Positions 16,524 to 25,143 of a stretch of DNA of 64,000 nucleotides are shown here, piece by piece (positions within the stretch are counted from its first letter, which is position 1; each line of letters opens with the position of its first letter). The translations under genes and the position numbers were made by a program. The notes under the pieces are model-generated. The model was not told the DNA's origin and did no database searches. It saw only the letters and a program-made list of their open reading frames with translations. The stretch is taken from contig JALHMB010000006.1 of NCBI GenBank assembly GCA_022844275.1, positions 124,001 through 188,000 of the forward strand. Direction: 5' to 3'. This stretch comes from Hyphomicrobiaceae bacterium (GTDB lineage: Bacteria > Pseudomonadota > Alphaproteobacteria > Rhizobiales > Hyphomicrobiaceae).

Positions 16524-17461
16524 TTGGCGGCCTCGATCATCTGTTTGTAGGAAGCCGCGTGCGCACGGATCGTGTTCTCCAGCGTAGCGCCCGTCTCGAC
16601 GATGTTGTTGAGGCTGCGCTTCTCCATGAGCGCGACCGTCGACGGATCAGCACCGGCCTCGGCGAATGCTGCCGAGAGCTTGGTCGCTATATCAGCGGGT
16701 AGGCCCTTCGGCGCCACATAAAGGATCAGGTTGACGCTTGATACGTCATAGCCGAGTTCCTTCAGCGTCGGGACTTCGGGGAGCCCCGCGACACGACGAT
16801 CGGACAACACGGCCAGAACGGACAGTGCGCCAGCCTTGGCCTGCGGATAGTAGGCGCCGGAGCTGTAGGCGAGATCGACGTGCCCGCCGAGCACCTGCGT
16901 GACAGCCTCGGCACCACCTTTGGTCGGCACGGGAACGAGGTTGAGCCCCACCTTCTTGCCCAGCACCTTGGTCATCATGCGATCGAGCGAGGTCGTCGAC
17001 GCGTAGTTCACGGTGCCCTTCGCCTTGTTCGCGGCGAAGGCATCCGCGAGCGTCTTCCAGCCGTGCGTCGGCAGGGCGATGAAAGCCTCCGGGAAATCGC
17101 CGATTGCCGCGATATATGTAAAGTCGTCGATCGAGTAGCCGAGCGACGTCATCTGCGGATCGAGCGCGATGGTCGTCGATGTTATAGCGACCAGGTTGTA
17201 TCCGTCGGGCGCGGCCTTGGTAAGGGCCGTGGCGGCAACGGCACCACCAGCACCGGGACGGTTCTCGACGACCACAGGCTGGCCGAGTTTCTTCGAGATG
17301 AGTTCTCCTACCGCCCGTGCGGCCACGTCCGTCGTGCCGCCCGCGCCGAACCCGACGGTGATGGTGATCGGCTTCTCCGGCCAGGCGGCCTGCGCGGACG
17401 AGAGTGCCATAGCGAGCGCAGCAAATGCTGCGGCCGTGCGATAGATCAGTTGCCGTGTCAT
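16520..17461 (-). CDS. tctC: tripartite tricarboxylate transporter binding protein (TctC/Bug family)
   Basis: The 313-residue periplasmic protein begins with a signal peptide (cleaved after SSAQA, about residue 25) and continues with the Bug/TctC pattern WPEKPITITVGFGAGGTTDV (residues 27-46) and QPVVVENRPGAGG (about 61-73). These form the ligand pocket loops of the family. It is the first gene of a C-B-A tct operon. There is a 205-base gap to the preceding pxpA gene, so a separate promoter is possible. Confidence 0.9.
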   Translation of the reverse strand: MTRQLIYRTAAAFAALAMALSSAQAAWPEKPITITVGFGAGGTTDVAARAVGELISKKLGQPVVVENRPGAGGAVAATALTKAAPDGYNLVAITSTTIALDPQMTSLGYSIDDFTYIAAIGDFPEAFIALPTHGWKTLADAFAANKAKGTVNYASTTSLDRMMTKVLGKKVGLNLVPVPTKGGAEAVTQVLGGHVDLAYSSGAYYPQAKAGALSVLAVLSDRRVAGLPEVPTLKELGYDVSSVNLILYVAPKGLPADIATKLSAAFAEAGADPSTVALMEKRSLNNIVETGATLENTIRAHAASYKQMIEAAK

Positions 17462-17666
17462 GTGTATCCCCTAACGCCAATGTCCCTGCTTAGGTAAACC
17501 GAACAGTCGCCGGAAGCTTGGCGCTTGGCACGAGTGGATCCCACAATCGTGGAATAGGGTGCGTCGCGTCACCGGTCTGCCCGCCCGGCAGCGTGCAGCG
17601 TTGCCGGACACTCCTCGGATGGCCCCTGAGCGAGGCTCTCGGCATTTCCTCCGTTGGAACGGATAT

Positions 17667-18461
17667 TCAGCCAACGGCGGCCCGCTTGGCAATGTTCATC
17701 TCCGGGAGTGTGGCGATACGGACTCCAGCCTGCTCGAGCGCCTTGCGCGCGGCGGCGGCGGTTGCCAGAGTCGTCGGCTCGTCGCCGTGCACGCAGAGAG
17801 AGTCTATCGTGCAGGGAATGCGCTTGCCCGAGCGCGAGACGATCGTCCTGTCGACGATCATGCGGACGACGTGCGCCGCCGCCACCTCGGGATCGTGGAT
17901 CATGGCGTCGTCGTTCATGCGCGACCTGAGCGACCCATCGTCCTCATACACGCGATCGATGTAGGCCTCGCGCGCCACGGGGAGGCCGATGGCAAGACCG
18001 GCCTTCTCGAGCTCAAGGGTCGCGAGACAGACGAGCACCAAGTTCGGATCGATCGCCTTGATGCCCTTCACGACGGCGCACGCCATGTCCGGGTCGCGGC
18101 TCGCCACGTTGTGTAGAGCGCCGTGCGGCTTCACGTGCGTCACGGGCACGCCGACCATGCTGCTGATCCCGGCGAGCGCAGCGATCTGGTAGGCCACGAG
18201 GTTTTCTAGGTCGTTGGCCCGCATCTGCATCTCGCGCCGGCCAAAGCCCCAGATATCATTGAAGCCCGGATGAGCGCCGACGCTGACGCCATTCGCCTTG
18301 GCGAGTTCCACTGTTCGCCGCATGACCGTCGGATCACCCGCATGCATTCCACACGCGATGTTTGCGGACTTGATGATCTTCAGCAGACTGGCGTCGTCGC
18401 CGAGCGTATAGCGCCCGAAGCTCTCTCCCATGTCGGCATTGATGTTGACCGTCGTCGTCAC
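17667..18461 (-). CDS. pxpA: 5-oxoprolinase subunit A / LamB-YcsF family protein
   Basis: The 264-residue protein matches the LamB/YcsF family, with NINADMGESFGR (residues 6-17), ANIACGMHAGDP (34-45) and HVKPHGALHN (about 108-117), which carry the metal and substrate residues. In characterised bacteria PxpA works with PxpB and PxpC in ATP-dependent cleavage of 5-oxoproline. No pxpB or pxpC (kipI/kipA) gene is present in the window, which is unusual and suggests either a partner elsewhere or a different amide substrate. Translation starts at GTG 18461 after a GAGGGGA site. It follows a PLP dehydratase by 40 bases in the same operon. Confidence 0.85.
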   Translation of the reverse strand: MTTTVNINADMGESFGRYTLGDDASLLKIIKSANIACGMHAGDPTVMRRTVELAKANGVSVGAHPGFNDIWGFGRREMQMRANDLENLVAYQIAALAGISSMVGVPVTHVKPHGALHNVASRDPDMACAVVKGIKAIDPNLVLVCLATLELEKAGLAIGLPVAREAYIDRVYEDDGSLRSRMNDDAMIHDPEVAAAHVVRMIVDRTIVSRSGKRIPCTIDSLCVHGDEPTTLATAAAARKALEQAGVRIATLPEMNIAKRAAVG

Positions 18462-18501
18462 CCTGTTTCCCCTCGGCTGTCTGCAAAAGTGATCGATATT
18501 T

Positions 18502-19461
18502 TCAGTCGAACCACATAGCGATCTGTTGCTCTGTGAGGTTGGCGCCGCAGATTACGGTGGCCACGCGCTGGCCTGCAAAAGCGGCGCGGTTGCTTATCAG
18601 GGCCGCAAGTCCGGCGACGCCTGCGGGCTCGGCGCGCCGGCCAATTCGTGCATGGACGAGCAGCATGGCGGCGAGCAGATCGTTATCCGAGACCAGCAGG
18701 ACATCGTCGATCGTCGTCTTCATGCATTCGAGCGCGAACGGTACCGGCACGCGGACAGCAATGCCATCGCCGATCGTATCGGCGCGCTTGGTCGTCGCGA
18801 CACGCCCTTCGCGCCAGGAGATGGCCATGCTCGGCGCCCCTTCGGCCGCGACCGCTATGACTTTTGTCGATGGCGAGACGGCCTTCAGCCAGCACCCGAC
18901 GCCGGTCGCAAGCGCGCCATTGCCTAGCGGCACGAAGAAAGCATCGATGCCGCTGACGACATCGGTCACTTCGGCCGCAATGGTGCCGGCCCCCTCGGCG
19001 ATCGAAGCGTGCGCACCATCCTCGACGAAGAGGTGACCCAACCGTTCGGCGTGGCGACGCGCCAGCGCCTTGGCTTCATCGAAGTCGGCACCGTCGACGA
19101 TGACCTCGGCACCGAAACCGCGCATGGCATCGATCTTGGCCGTGTTGGCGCCACAGGCCGCAAAGACCGTCACGTCGTGGCCGCGTCGCTTTGCGTTGTA
19201 AGCGAGACCCTGCCCGAAGTTGCCTGCCGATGCCGCGACGACCGGCACGCCCTGCGGCAGTTCGCTCGCAACGAAGAAGCCGGTACCGCGACCTTTGAAG
19301 CTGCGGATCGGATTGTCCATTTCGAGCTTGAGGTGCACCTCAGCGCCGAGAGCCCCATCGAGAGCTGCATCGTTCACCAACGGCATGTTCAGGAAGACTG
19401 GATCGATCAGGCGCCGGGCTTCTTCGATCCGCGCCGTCGAGAGAGGGGATTGCGATTGCAT
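18502..19461 (-). CDS. PLP-dependent threonine/serine dehydratase-like enzyme
   Basis: The 319-residue fold-type II PLP enzyme has the Schiff-base lysine in SFKGRG (K56), the Asn loop SAGNFGQG (about residues 79-86) and a glycine-rich phosphate loop in VPLGNGALATGVG (about 177-189). These are shared with threonine dehydratase, serine dehydratase and diaminopropionate lyase. It lacks the C-terminal ACT regulatory domain of biosynthetic IlvA, so a catabolic role is likely. It is divergent from an Lrp regulator and in operon order with pxpA, which suggests amino acid or hydroxyamino acid breakdown. Confidence 0.85.
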   Translation of the reverse strand: MQSQSPLSTARIEEARRLIDPVFLNMPLVNDAALDGALGAEVHLKLEMDNPIRSFKGRGTGFFVASELPQGVPVVAASAGNFGQGLAYNAKRRGHDVTVFAACGANTAKIDAMRGFGAEVIVDGADFDEAKALARRHAERLGHLFVEDGAHASIAEGAGTIAAEVTDVVSGIDAFFVPLGNGALATGVGCWLKAVSPSTKVIAVAAEGAPSMAISWREGRVATTKRADTIGDGIAVRVPVPFALECMKTTIDDVLLVSDNDLLAAMLLVHARIGRRAEPAGVAGLAALISNRAAFAGQRVATVICGANLTEQQIAMWFD

Positions 19462-19560
19462 TCATTCATGCTAGGGATCATTCGCGCGCAAATTTCGCGA
19501 TAAATAGCAAAGTAACGCTCTTTGTCCGCGCTTTTTCGGCTCTGGCTCGGAGTTTCCTGC
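19462..19560. promoter_or_regulatory. divergent promoter region of dehydratase operon and Lrp regulator
   Basis: The 99-base gap is shared by divergent genes, a layout typical of Lrp-family regulators that control their neighbour. An AT-rich patch at about 19490-19510 may contain a promoter. No Lrp consensus was demonstrated. Confidence 0.4.
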
Positions 19561-20016
19561 GTGGATCAGCTTGACCGTCGCATCCTCGATATCGTGCAGG
19601 ACAATGCGGACCTGACGAGCGAGGCGCTTTCAGAACTCGTCCATCTCTCGCCTTCGGCCGTGCAGCGACGGCTCGCGCGCTTGAAGAAGGACGGCGTCAT
19701 TTCGCGGACCGTCGCCATGGTCGATCCGAAGGCGGTCGGCCGGACGCTCACGATACTCGTCGAGATCGAGATCCAGACCGAGCATCGGCAGGGACTCGAC
19801 CAGTTCCAACGCTGGCTGCAAGCCGCCGACGAGGTGCAGTCCGGCTGGTACGTGACCGGCTCGACGGACTATGTGCTTCTCGTCACCGTCCGCGACCTGG
19901 AGGAATACAACCAGTTCATCGAGGTCTTGATGTCGGAGAATCCGATCGTCCGTCGCTACACGAGCTTGGTTGTACTGCGCACAGTTAAATCCGGCTTCAA
20001 GATAAAGATAGGTTAG
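19561..20016 (+). CDS. Lrp/AsnC-family transcriptional regulator
   Basis: At 151 residues this is a standard Lrp-family protein: an N-terminal helix-turn-helix (residues 2-60, beginning with DQLDRRIL) and a C-terminal RAM/ACT-like ligand domain ending in VLRTVKSGFKI. GTG 19561 is preferred to a TTG 39 bases upstream, because the family starts at this D-x-x-D/L-x-x-I motif. It is divergent from the dehydratase-pxpA operon and precedes the second tct operon, so amino acid control of either operon is plausible. Confidence 0.88.
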   Translation: MDQLDRRILDIVQDNADLTSEALSELVHLSPSAVQRRLARLKKDGVISRTVAMVDPKAVGRTLTILVEIEIQTEHRQGLDQFQRWLQAADEVQSGWYVTGSTDYVLLVTVRDLEEYNQFIEVLMSENPIVRRYTSLVVLRTVKSGFKIKIG

Positions 20017-20153
20017 CGCTTTCACGGAACCTGAACGCACTGCCTTCATCGGGCGGCGCGCCAACCGGCGAATGGCGCGTTGCCTCATAAAAGGCTGCGG
20101 GCTACAGTGCCTCCAACACAAAAATCGAGGAAAACGAAGAAGGGAGTGCGAGC

Positions 20154-21104
20154 GTGAAGAAGCTCTTTTCCTGTCTCGGCGCAGTGCTGCTGTCGGCGGG
20201 GCTTGCGGCTACAGCCAGCGCGCAGTTTCCGGACCGGCCGGTCAAGATGATCGTGCCGTGGGCTGCGGGCGGCGACACCGACAACATCTTCCGCCCGCTG
20301 GCGCCGCTGCTTCAAAAGCAGCTGGGTCAGCCTGTGGTTATCGCCAACGTTGGCGGCGCGTCGGGTACCGTCGGCGCGCGCGAGGCCAAGAACTCGGCAG
20401 CCGACGGCTACACCATCTACGCCGTGCACGACTACATCCATCTCGTGCATTACGCCGGCTTGACTGACATCAGCTACAAGGATTTCGAACCGATCTGCCT
20501 CGTTTCTGCGACGCCGTCCGTTCTCACAGCCAGCCCGAAAACTCCTTGGAAGGATTGGGCCGGCTTCGTCGCCGACGCCAAGAAGCGTCCAGGCGAGATC
20601 ACGGTCGGCGCCACGCTCGGCTCGACCAGCCACATCTTCCCGGCGTCGGTCGAGAAGGCAGCCGGCATCAAGCTCAAATACGTCTCCTATGACGGTTTGG
20701 CGCCGCGCATGAACGCGATCCTTGGCGGCCATATAGATCTCACGGACTCGAACCTGACGCAGAAAGGCAAGGTGGAGGCTGGGCAGCTCAAGTTCCTCGC
20801 CATCGCCAGCGAGAAGCGCGACCCCGACATGCCGAACGTTCCGACCTTGAAGGAACTCGGGCTCAACATCGTCTACGAGGTGGTGCGCGGCCTGATGGTG
20901 CCGAAGGGGACGCCCGCCGCCGCGCGCGCGAAACTCGCCGACGCCTGCGCGAAGGCGACAGCCGAGGCCGAGTTCGCGGACTCGATGAAAAAGCAAGGAA
21001 CGCGGGTCTCATTCCTCAACGAGAAGGACTATGCGGCCTTCCTCGACAAGATCGACGGGGAGAACAAGGCGATCATGGCCGACCTCGGGCTCATGAAGAA
21101 GTGA
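20154..21104 (+). CDS. tctC: tripartite tricarboxylate transporter binding protein (TctC/Bug family), second copy
   Basis: The 316-residue periplasmic protein has a signal peptide (MKKLFSCLGAVLLSAGLAATASAQ) and the TctC pattern FPDRPVKMIVPWAAGGDTDN near residue 25. It differs clearly from the other TctC in this window, so it probably binds another ligand. It starts at GTG 20154 after GGGAG. It is seven bases ahead of the second tctB in a plus-strand C-B-A operon. Confidence 0.9.
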   Translation: MKKLFSCLGAVLLSAGLAATASAQFPDRPVKMIVPWAAGGDTDNIFRPLAPLLQKQLGQPVVIANVGGASGTVGAREAKNSAADGYTIYAVHDYIHLVHYAGLTDISYKDFEPICLVSATPSVLTASPKTPWKDWAGFVADAKKRPGEITVGATLGSTSHIFPASVEKAAGIKLKYVSYDGLAPRMNAILGGHIDLTDSNLTQKGKVEAGQLKFLAIASEKRDPDMPNVPTLKELGLNIVYEVVRGLMVPKGTPAAARAKLADACAKATAEAEFADSMKKQGTRVSFLNEKDYAAFLDKIDGENKAIMADLGLMKK

Positions 21105-21111
21105 GGGCCTC

Positions 21112-21597
21112 ATGAGGCTCGGCCGGGATGGGATCGCGGGGCTGATCGGCCTCGCGATCAGCCTGTTACTTCTGCCGCAGGCGTTCGGACTGCCGAAATT
21201 GCCGATCGTTCCGGTAGGGCCGGGCTTCTACCCAACCATCGTGCTGGTGTTCCTGGGGACGACAAGCGCCATTCTGCTAGTCCAGGATGTACTCGCGCAG
21301 CGTCGAGCAGGGCCGGCCGCCGCTGAGACGCCCCCTGCGCCTCCTCGTGCCTATGGCCTCGTAGCGGCCGCGTTCATCGTCGTCGCCGGCTACATCGCGT
21401 TGCTGCCGCTTGTCGGCTTTCGTCTTGCAACCGTGTTGTTCGTGGGCGCCTTCCAATATTTGTTGGAGCCCCCGAAGACGACACAGCAGTGGATTCTTCT
21501 TACAGCGATCGCGATCGCAACTTCGGTTGTCGCCTACCTGGTGTTTGAGAGGTACCTTTTGGTGCTCCTTCCGCGCGGCGCCTGGACAGGTTGGTGA
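21112..21597 (+). CDS. tctB: tripartite tricarboxylate transporter small subunit TctB, second copy
   Basis: The 161-residue membrane protein has four hydrophobic segments and a proline-rich loop (about residues 66-78) between segments two and three, as in TctB proteins. It is seven bases behind tctC and three bases before tctA in one operon. Confidence 0.82.
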   Translation: MRLGRDGIAGLIGLAISLLLLPQAFGLPKLPIVPVGPGFYPTIVLVFLGTTSAILLVQDVLAQRRAGPAAAETPPAPPRAYGLVAAAFIVVAGYIALLPLVGFRLATVLFVGAFQYLLEPPKTTQQWILLTAIAIATSVVAYLVFERYLLVLLPRGAWTGW

Positions 21598-21600
21598 GCG

Positions 21601-23124
21601 ATGCTGGAGCTACTCGGTAGCGGCGTGTTCACCATCCTGCAGTGGAAATTTTTTCTTCCGCTGTTCCTGGGAACACTAGCGGGGGTCATTGGCGGCGCCG
21701 TTCCGGGCGTCACGATCACCATGACGATTATCGTCATCCTGCCGTTCACTTACGGGCTCGAGCCGTTGGCTGGGCTGGCCGCCATGACAGGCGTGTACGT
21801 TGGCGGCTCGGCCGGTGGCCTGATAACCGCTTGCCTGCTCGGGATTCCGGGGACGCCGTCGGCCATCGCCACCACTTTCGATGGCTTTCCCATGGCCCGA
21901 AATGGCGAGCCAGGCCGGGCGTTATGGCTCGGAGTCTGGGCGTCATTCTTTGGCGGCTTGCTTGGCGGCGCGTTCCTCATTCTGGTGACAGCACCACTCG
22001 CAGCAATCGCGCTTGAGTTCGGCCCGTGGGAATATTTCTCGTTGTTCGTGCTGGCAATGGCGATGGTCGCGGGACTTGCCGAGGCCTCGCTCGTGAAAGG
22101 CCTTATGGCTACCGCTATCGGCCTCTTGATAACGGTGATCGGTACCGACCCCATCGGCAACGCATTGCGTTTCAACTTCGGCTCAGAGTTCTTGAGCGCC
22201 GGTTTCCCGTTCCTTCCCGTACTGATCGGCATCTTCGCCTTCGCCCAGATCATGGCAGATGTGGAGAAGGTTCGAGACCCCCAGCAGACCGAAGGCGTCG
22301 CGGCCGTTGGCCAACCGACGCTTAGAATTTCGCACCTCGCGATCATCTGGGAAATACTCTCGCGACCTGTCCTGCTGCTGTGGTCGACGATCGTTGGCAT
22401 AGTCATAGGCGTCTTGCCGGCGATCGGCGGCAGTGCCGCGAATATGATGGCGTACGATCAGGCGAAGAAGTTTTCGCCTCGTCCCGAGAAGTTCGGCACA
22501 GGCGTTCCCGAAGGCATCATTGCCTCGGAGTCCTCAAACAACGCCAACGTGGGTGGCTCCCTCGTCACCATCATGGCGTTCGGCATACCGGGCGATGCAG
22601 TCACCGCCGTCATGCTCGGCGCAATGACGATCCATGGCATTCAATCGGGGCCGTTGTTCGTATCGCAGAATGCCGAAATCGCGTATGGCATTTACGCTGC
22701 GTACATCCTGGCGCATCCGTTGATGGTGCTGATCATCGGTCTCAGCACGATATTCATCCTCAAAGTCACGGCCGTGAGGCTGGCGGTGCTGGCACCCGTG
22801 GTGCTGGTGTTGTGTGTGATCGGCGCCTATGCGCTCAACAACACCATGGGCAGCGTCTACGTGCTGCTGCTCTTTGGCGTGTTCGGCTATGTGCTGGTAA
22901 AGGCCGGCTTCCCGCTGGCGCCCTTGATCCTCGGTCTCATCCTGGGCGATCAGATCGAACTCAACCTGATCCGCGCCATCATGACCGACGCCAATCCGTG
23001 GCTATTCCTGACCCGGCCAATTTCCGGCGGACTGCTCCTCGCCGCGGCGCTCTCTGTGGTGTTTGCCATCTGGCAGCACCTACGCCATCAGCAGCGCATC
23101 AGCGAGGCGGACGCGGACTTTTGA
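21601..23124 (+). CDS. tctA: tripartite tricarboxylate transporter permease TctA, second copy
   Basis: This protein of 507 residues is a full-length TctA permease, with GGAVPGVTITMTIIVILPF near residue 30 and LGIPGTPSAIATTFDGFPMA near residue 80, the repeat positions that line the channel in this family. Its N-terminal region is distinct from the first TctA, which fits a different substrate. The gene ends the second tct operon. Confidence 0.92.
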   Translation: MLELLGSGVFTILQWKFFLPLFLGTLAGVIGGAVPGVTITMTIIVILPFTYGLEPLAGLAAMTGVYVGGSAGGLITACLLGIPGTPSAIATTFDGFPMARNGEPGRALWLGVWASFFGGLLGGAFLILVTAPLAAIALEFGPWEYFSLFVLAMAMVAGLAEASLVKGLMATAIGLLITVIGTDPIGNALRFNFGSEFLSAGFPFLPVLIGIFAFAQIMADVEKVRDPQQTEGVAAVGQPTLRISHLAIIWEILSRPVLLLWSTIVGIVIGVLPAIGGSAANMMAYDQAKKFSPRPEKFGTGVPEGIIASESSNNANVGGSLVTIMAFGIPGDAVTAVMLGAMTIHGIQSGPLFVSQNAEIAYGIYAAYILAHPLMVLIIGLSTIFILKVTAVRLAVLAPVVLVLCVIGAYALNNTMGSVYVLLLFGVFGYVLVKAGFPLAPLILGLILGDQIELNLIRAIMTDANPWLFLTRPISGGLLLAAALSVVFAIWQHLRHQQRISEADADF

Positions 23125-23151
23125 GAAGCGAGGCGTCCGCCTTATAGGCGA

Positions 23152-23430
23152 TCAGCGCGGCGGCTTGATCTCATCGACGCGGCGCTGAATGTCGAGCCTC
23201 CGCTGCTCCGTAGCACGCGCCCGCGCTGCCTCGTCCTGCGACTGTCTTATGGACTGCATCTGACGCTGCAGCCGCTGCGCCTCAGCTGCGGCCCGCGCGT
23301 CCGCCGCTCCCGGACGCTCGATGCCCGGCCGCTCAGCTGACGACGCGGCGTGCATTGGCAAAGCCGCGCCTGCCGGCGCGGCAAACACTGCAGTGATCAC
23401 GACTATACGGGGCGATATACGAGATACCAT
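23152..23430 (-). CDS. small secreted or periplasmic protein, coiled-coil rich
   Basis: The 92-residue protein has a signal peptide (about residues 1-24) and then an Ala/Arg/Gln/Glu-rich stretch (about 40-88) with a coiled-coil appearance. No family was recognised. ATG 23430 has a GAGG site nearby. It converges on the second tctA with a 27-base gap. Small proteins of this kind are common in Hyphomicrobiales, usually with unknown function. Confidence 0.5.
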   Translation of the reverse strand: MVSRISPRIVVITAVFAAPAGAALPMHAASSAERPGIERPGAADARAAAEAQRLQRQMQSIRQSQDEAARARATEQRRLDIQRRVDEIKPPR

Positions 23431-23509
23431 CGGGCACCTCCTCTAAGTTGCCGCCATCACGAATATTGTGCTGGTGGCTGGCAATTTCCAGTTCGCCCAG
23501 AACTTCGGC

Positions 23510-23854
23510 CTACCAATGGCGATGCCGATGGTACCGATGTCCGCCGCCGAAGCTTAACCCGATGAAGGGAAGCCCGACGCCGCCATACACATACGGGCCA
23601 CCGCCGTAATAGCCGCCGTAGTAATAGTCGGGATAGTGGCGATAGCCGTAGTACCTGCGCGGTCCGGAGTAAACGCGCGGACCACCGTAGTAGCGATAGT
23701 GGTGGCGGCGATTGTAGCGCCGGTGAACCTGCTCGGCCTGATTGGCGGCCTCGGCCGGGGCTTTGGGAGGAGTTACAGGAGCCGCAGATGCGCTAATTGA
23801 GCCCACGCCGATCATTGCCGCACCAACTGCCGCCATCGAAAGTATGCGCTTCAT
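23510..23854 (-). CDS. secreted Gly/Tyr/His-rich protein
   Basis: The mature part of this 114-residue protein is rich in Tyr, Gly, Arg and His, with repeats of YYGG and RYYG type and a histidine-rich end (HRYHRHRHW). The signal peptide ends near SASA (about residue 24). Such low-complexity proteins are common envelope or surface proteins in alphaproteobacteria. ATG 23854 gives the leader directly; the upstream extension lacks one. His richness would allow metal binding, but this is a guess. Confidence 0.6.
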   Translation of the reverse strand: MKRILSMAAVGAAMIGVGSISASAAPVTPPKAPAEAANQAEQVHRRYNRRHHYRYYGGPRVYSGPRRYYGYRHYPDYYYGGYYGGGPYVYGGVGLPFIGLSFGGGHRYHRHRHW

Positions 23855-24112
23855 GACATCCACCTCTCGATAGAGTCGATACCGACTAGTATCTCCCATA
23901 ACTGCGGAGAAACTGGCTCGGTTCCCGAAATAGCGTCATGCGTTCGGCACCATTCCGCCGCTGCAGATGCCGAAACAGGCTGCTGGGCGGGGTCGGACCA
24001 CCGCTTGGATAGAACTCCTTTGGGGCGCGCTGACGAGCGCGTCGCGTTCGAGGAGCATAAAACCTCATTCAAATCAGCGTGATGCCCTTGATGATCGTAG
24101 CTCGCCATCCGC

Positions 24113-24781
24113 CTAGCGCGATGCGGATGGCTGGCACGTGAGCTTGATCGATCGCGGCGTCACGAGCTTCGCTGCGAGCGGGCCGAATTCGGATACGAAG
24201 GCCCGATAGTCTTTCATCTGGGTGCTTCCGCGTGCGGGCGTGACGAGCGTGGCTGAGCAGGTGGTGCCCTCTTCCGATTGGATCGAGAGCGTCCGCTCCG
24301 AAGGGAAATCGAATGTGCTGTAGTACGTGGGATCGTAGACGTCGAAGAGCGCGCCCGCATCCGTCAGCGATATCGGCGTGCTGAGGGCAACATTGAATTC
24401 ATAGACCGGTCTTGCTGCCTGCATGTCAAATCGCACGAGGATCGGCTCTTTTAGAGGAACCTTGGCGGCGCCGCGCCAAGCGACAGTGAAGCTATCGAAG
24501 CGCTTCAGCGTTTCCAGAGCTCGCTGTTGGAATGCAGCCAGCTCGTCCACTTCCAGGAGGCCGTTTTCATTTTTGTCAAACTCGAGAAAGGTCGATCGGC
24601 GGAAGTCCTCGTCGAACGTCCAGCGGTGCTTCACAAGTGCGACGACACCCTGCTCGACAACGAATACGACTTCGGCACTGATCCTGACGTGCGGATGAGC
24701 GGCAGCAGGTTGACCGAAACCGCAGCCCGCCATTGCCAGAACTATCGACTGTATCAAGCGTCGCCAGGAGGGCCGTGCCAC
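24113..24781 (-). CDS. DUF1007 family periplasmic protein with EF-hand loop
   Basis: The 222-residue protein has a signal peptide and the HPHV motif typical of DUF1007 proteins at the mature N-terminus (about residues 29-32). A complete EF-hand-like loop, DKNENGLLEVDE, lies at residues 69-80 with acidic residues and glycine at the calcium-ligand positions. DUF1007 proteins are often encoded beside metal transporters. Here it is divergent from a manganese/iron ABC operon, which supports a metal-linked role. It starts at GTG 24781; the ribosome-binding site is weak. Confidence 0.75.
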   Translation of the reverse strand: MARPSWRRLIQSIVLAMAGCGFGQPAAAHPHVRISAEVVFVVEQGVVALVKHRWTFDEDFRRSTFLEFDKNENGLLEVDELAAFQQRALETLKRFDSFTVAWRGAAKVPLKEPILVRFDMQAARPVYEFNVALSTPISLTDAGALFDVYDPTYYSTFDFPSERTLSIQSEEGTTCSATLVTPARGSTQMKDYRAFVSEFGPLAAKLVTPRSIKLTCQPSASR

Positions 24782-25143
24782 GGCTGCATTGTCCGATCAG
24801 CATGAAAGGCACATTTGTGACGGGATAGTCGGGGGCCATTGCAACCCGGCTGTCATCCAGTGGTTAACCGGAATTTGGCGGCCCACTCCCTGCACGGCCG
24901 CGTTCGACCACGCCCGCGCGCCCTGTCGCGGAGCCGCACCTCTCTCACCCCGCAAGATGGGATCTGCACATTTGTGGGCACAATCTCGCCGGCTCCGGCT
25001 GTTCATTATTGCAAATGATTTGCAATTGCATTATTAAACTAAGGCAGGCCGCCTCTGGATAAAATGCAACTCATTCTTACTTGTATCTATGGGGTGACCA
25101 GCATACGCATAGGCAACGGGGCAATCGCTTCAGGAGTGAAAGA
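24782..25143. other. long divergent intergenic region before sitA
   Basis: This 362-base region separates the DUF1007 gene and sitA. Besides the palindrome at 25008-25026 it holds an AT-rich patch around 25026-25045 likely to contain the sitA promoter. No gene was seen in it. Confidence 0.6.
25008..25026. promoter_or_regulatory. Fur/Mur-like 9-1-9 palindrome
   Basis: ATTGCAAATGATTTGCAAT is a perfect palindrome of 9-bp arms around one central base, the geometry of Fur-family boxes. TGCAAAT-type sequences are known for the manganese-responsive Fur/Mur regulators of rhizobia. It lies 118 bases upstream of the sitA start. The regulator itself is not in the window. Confidence 0.7.
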
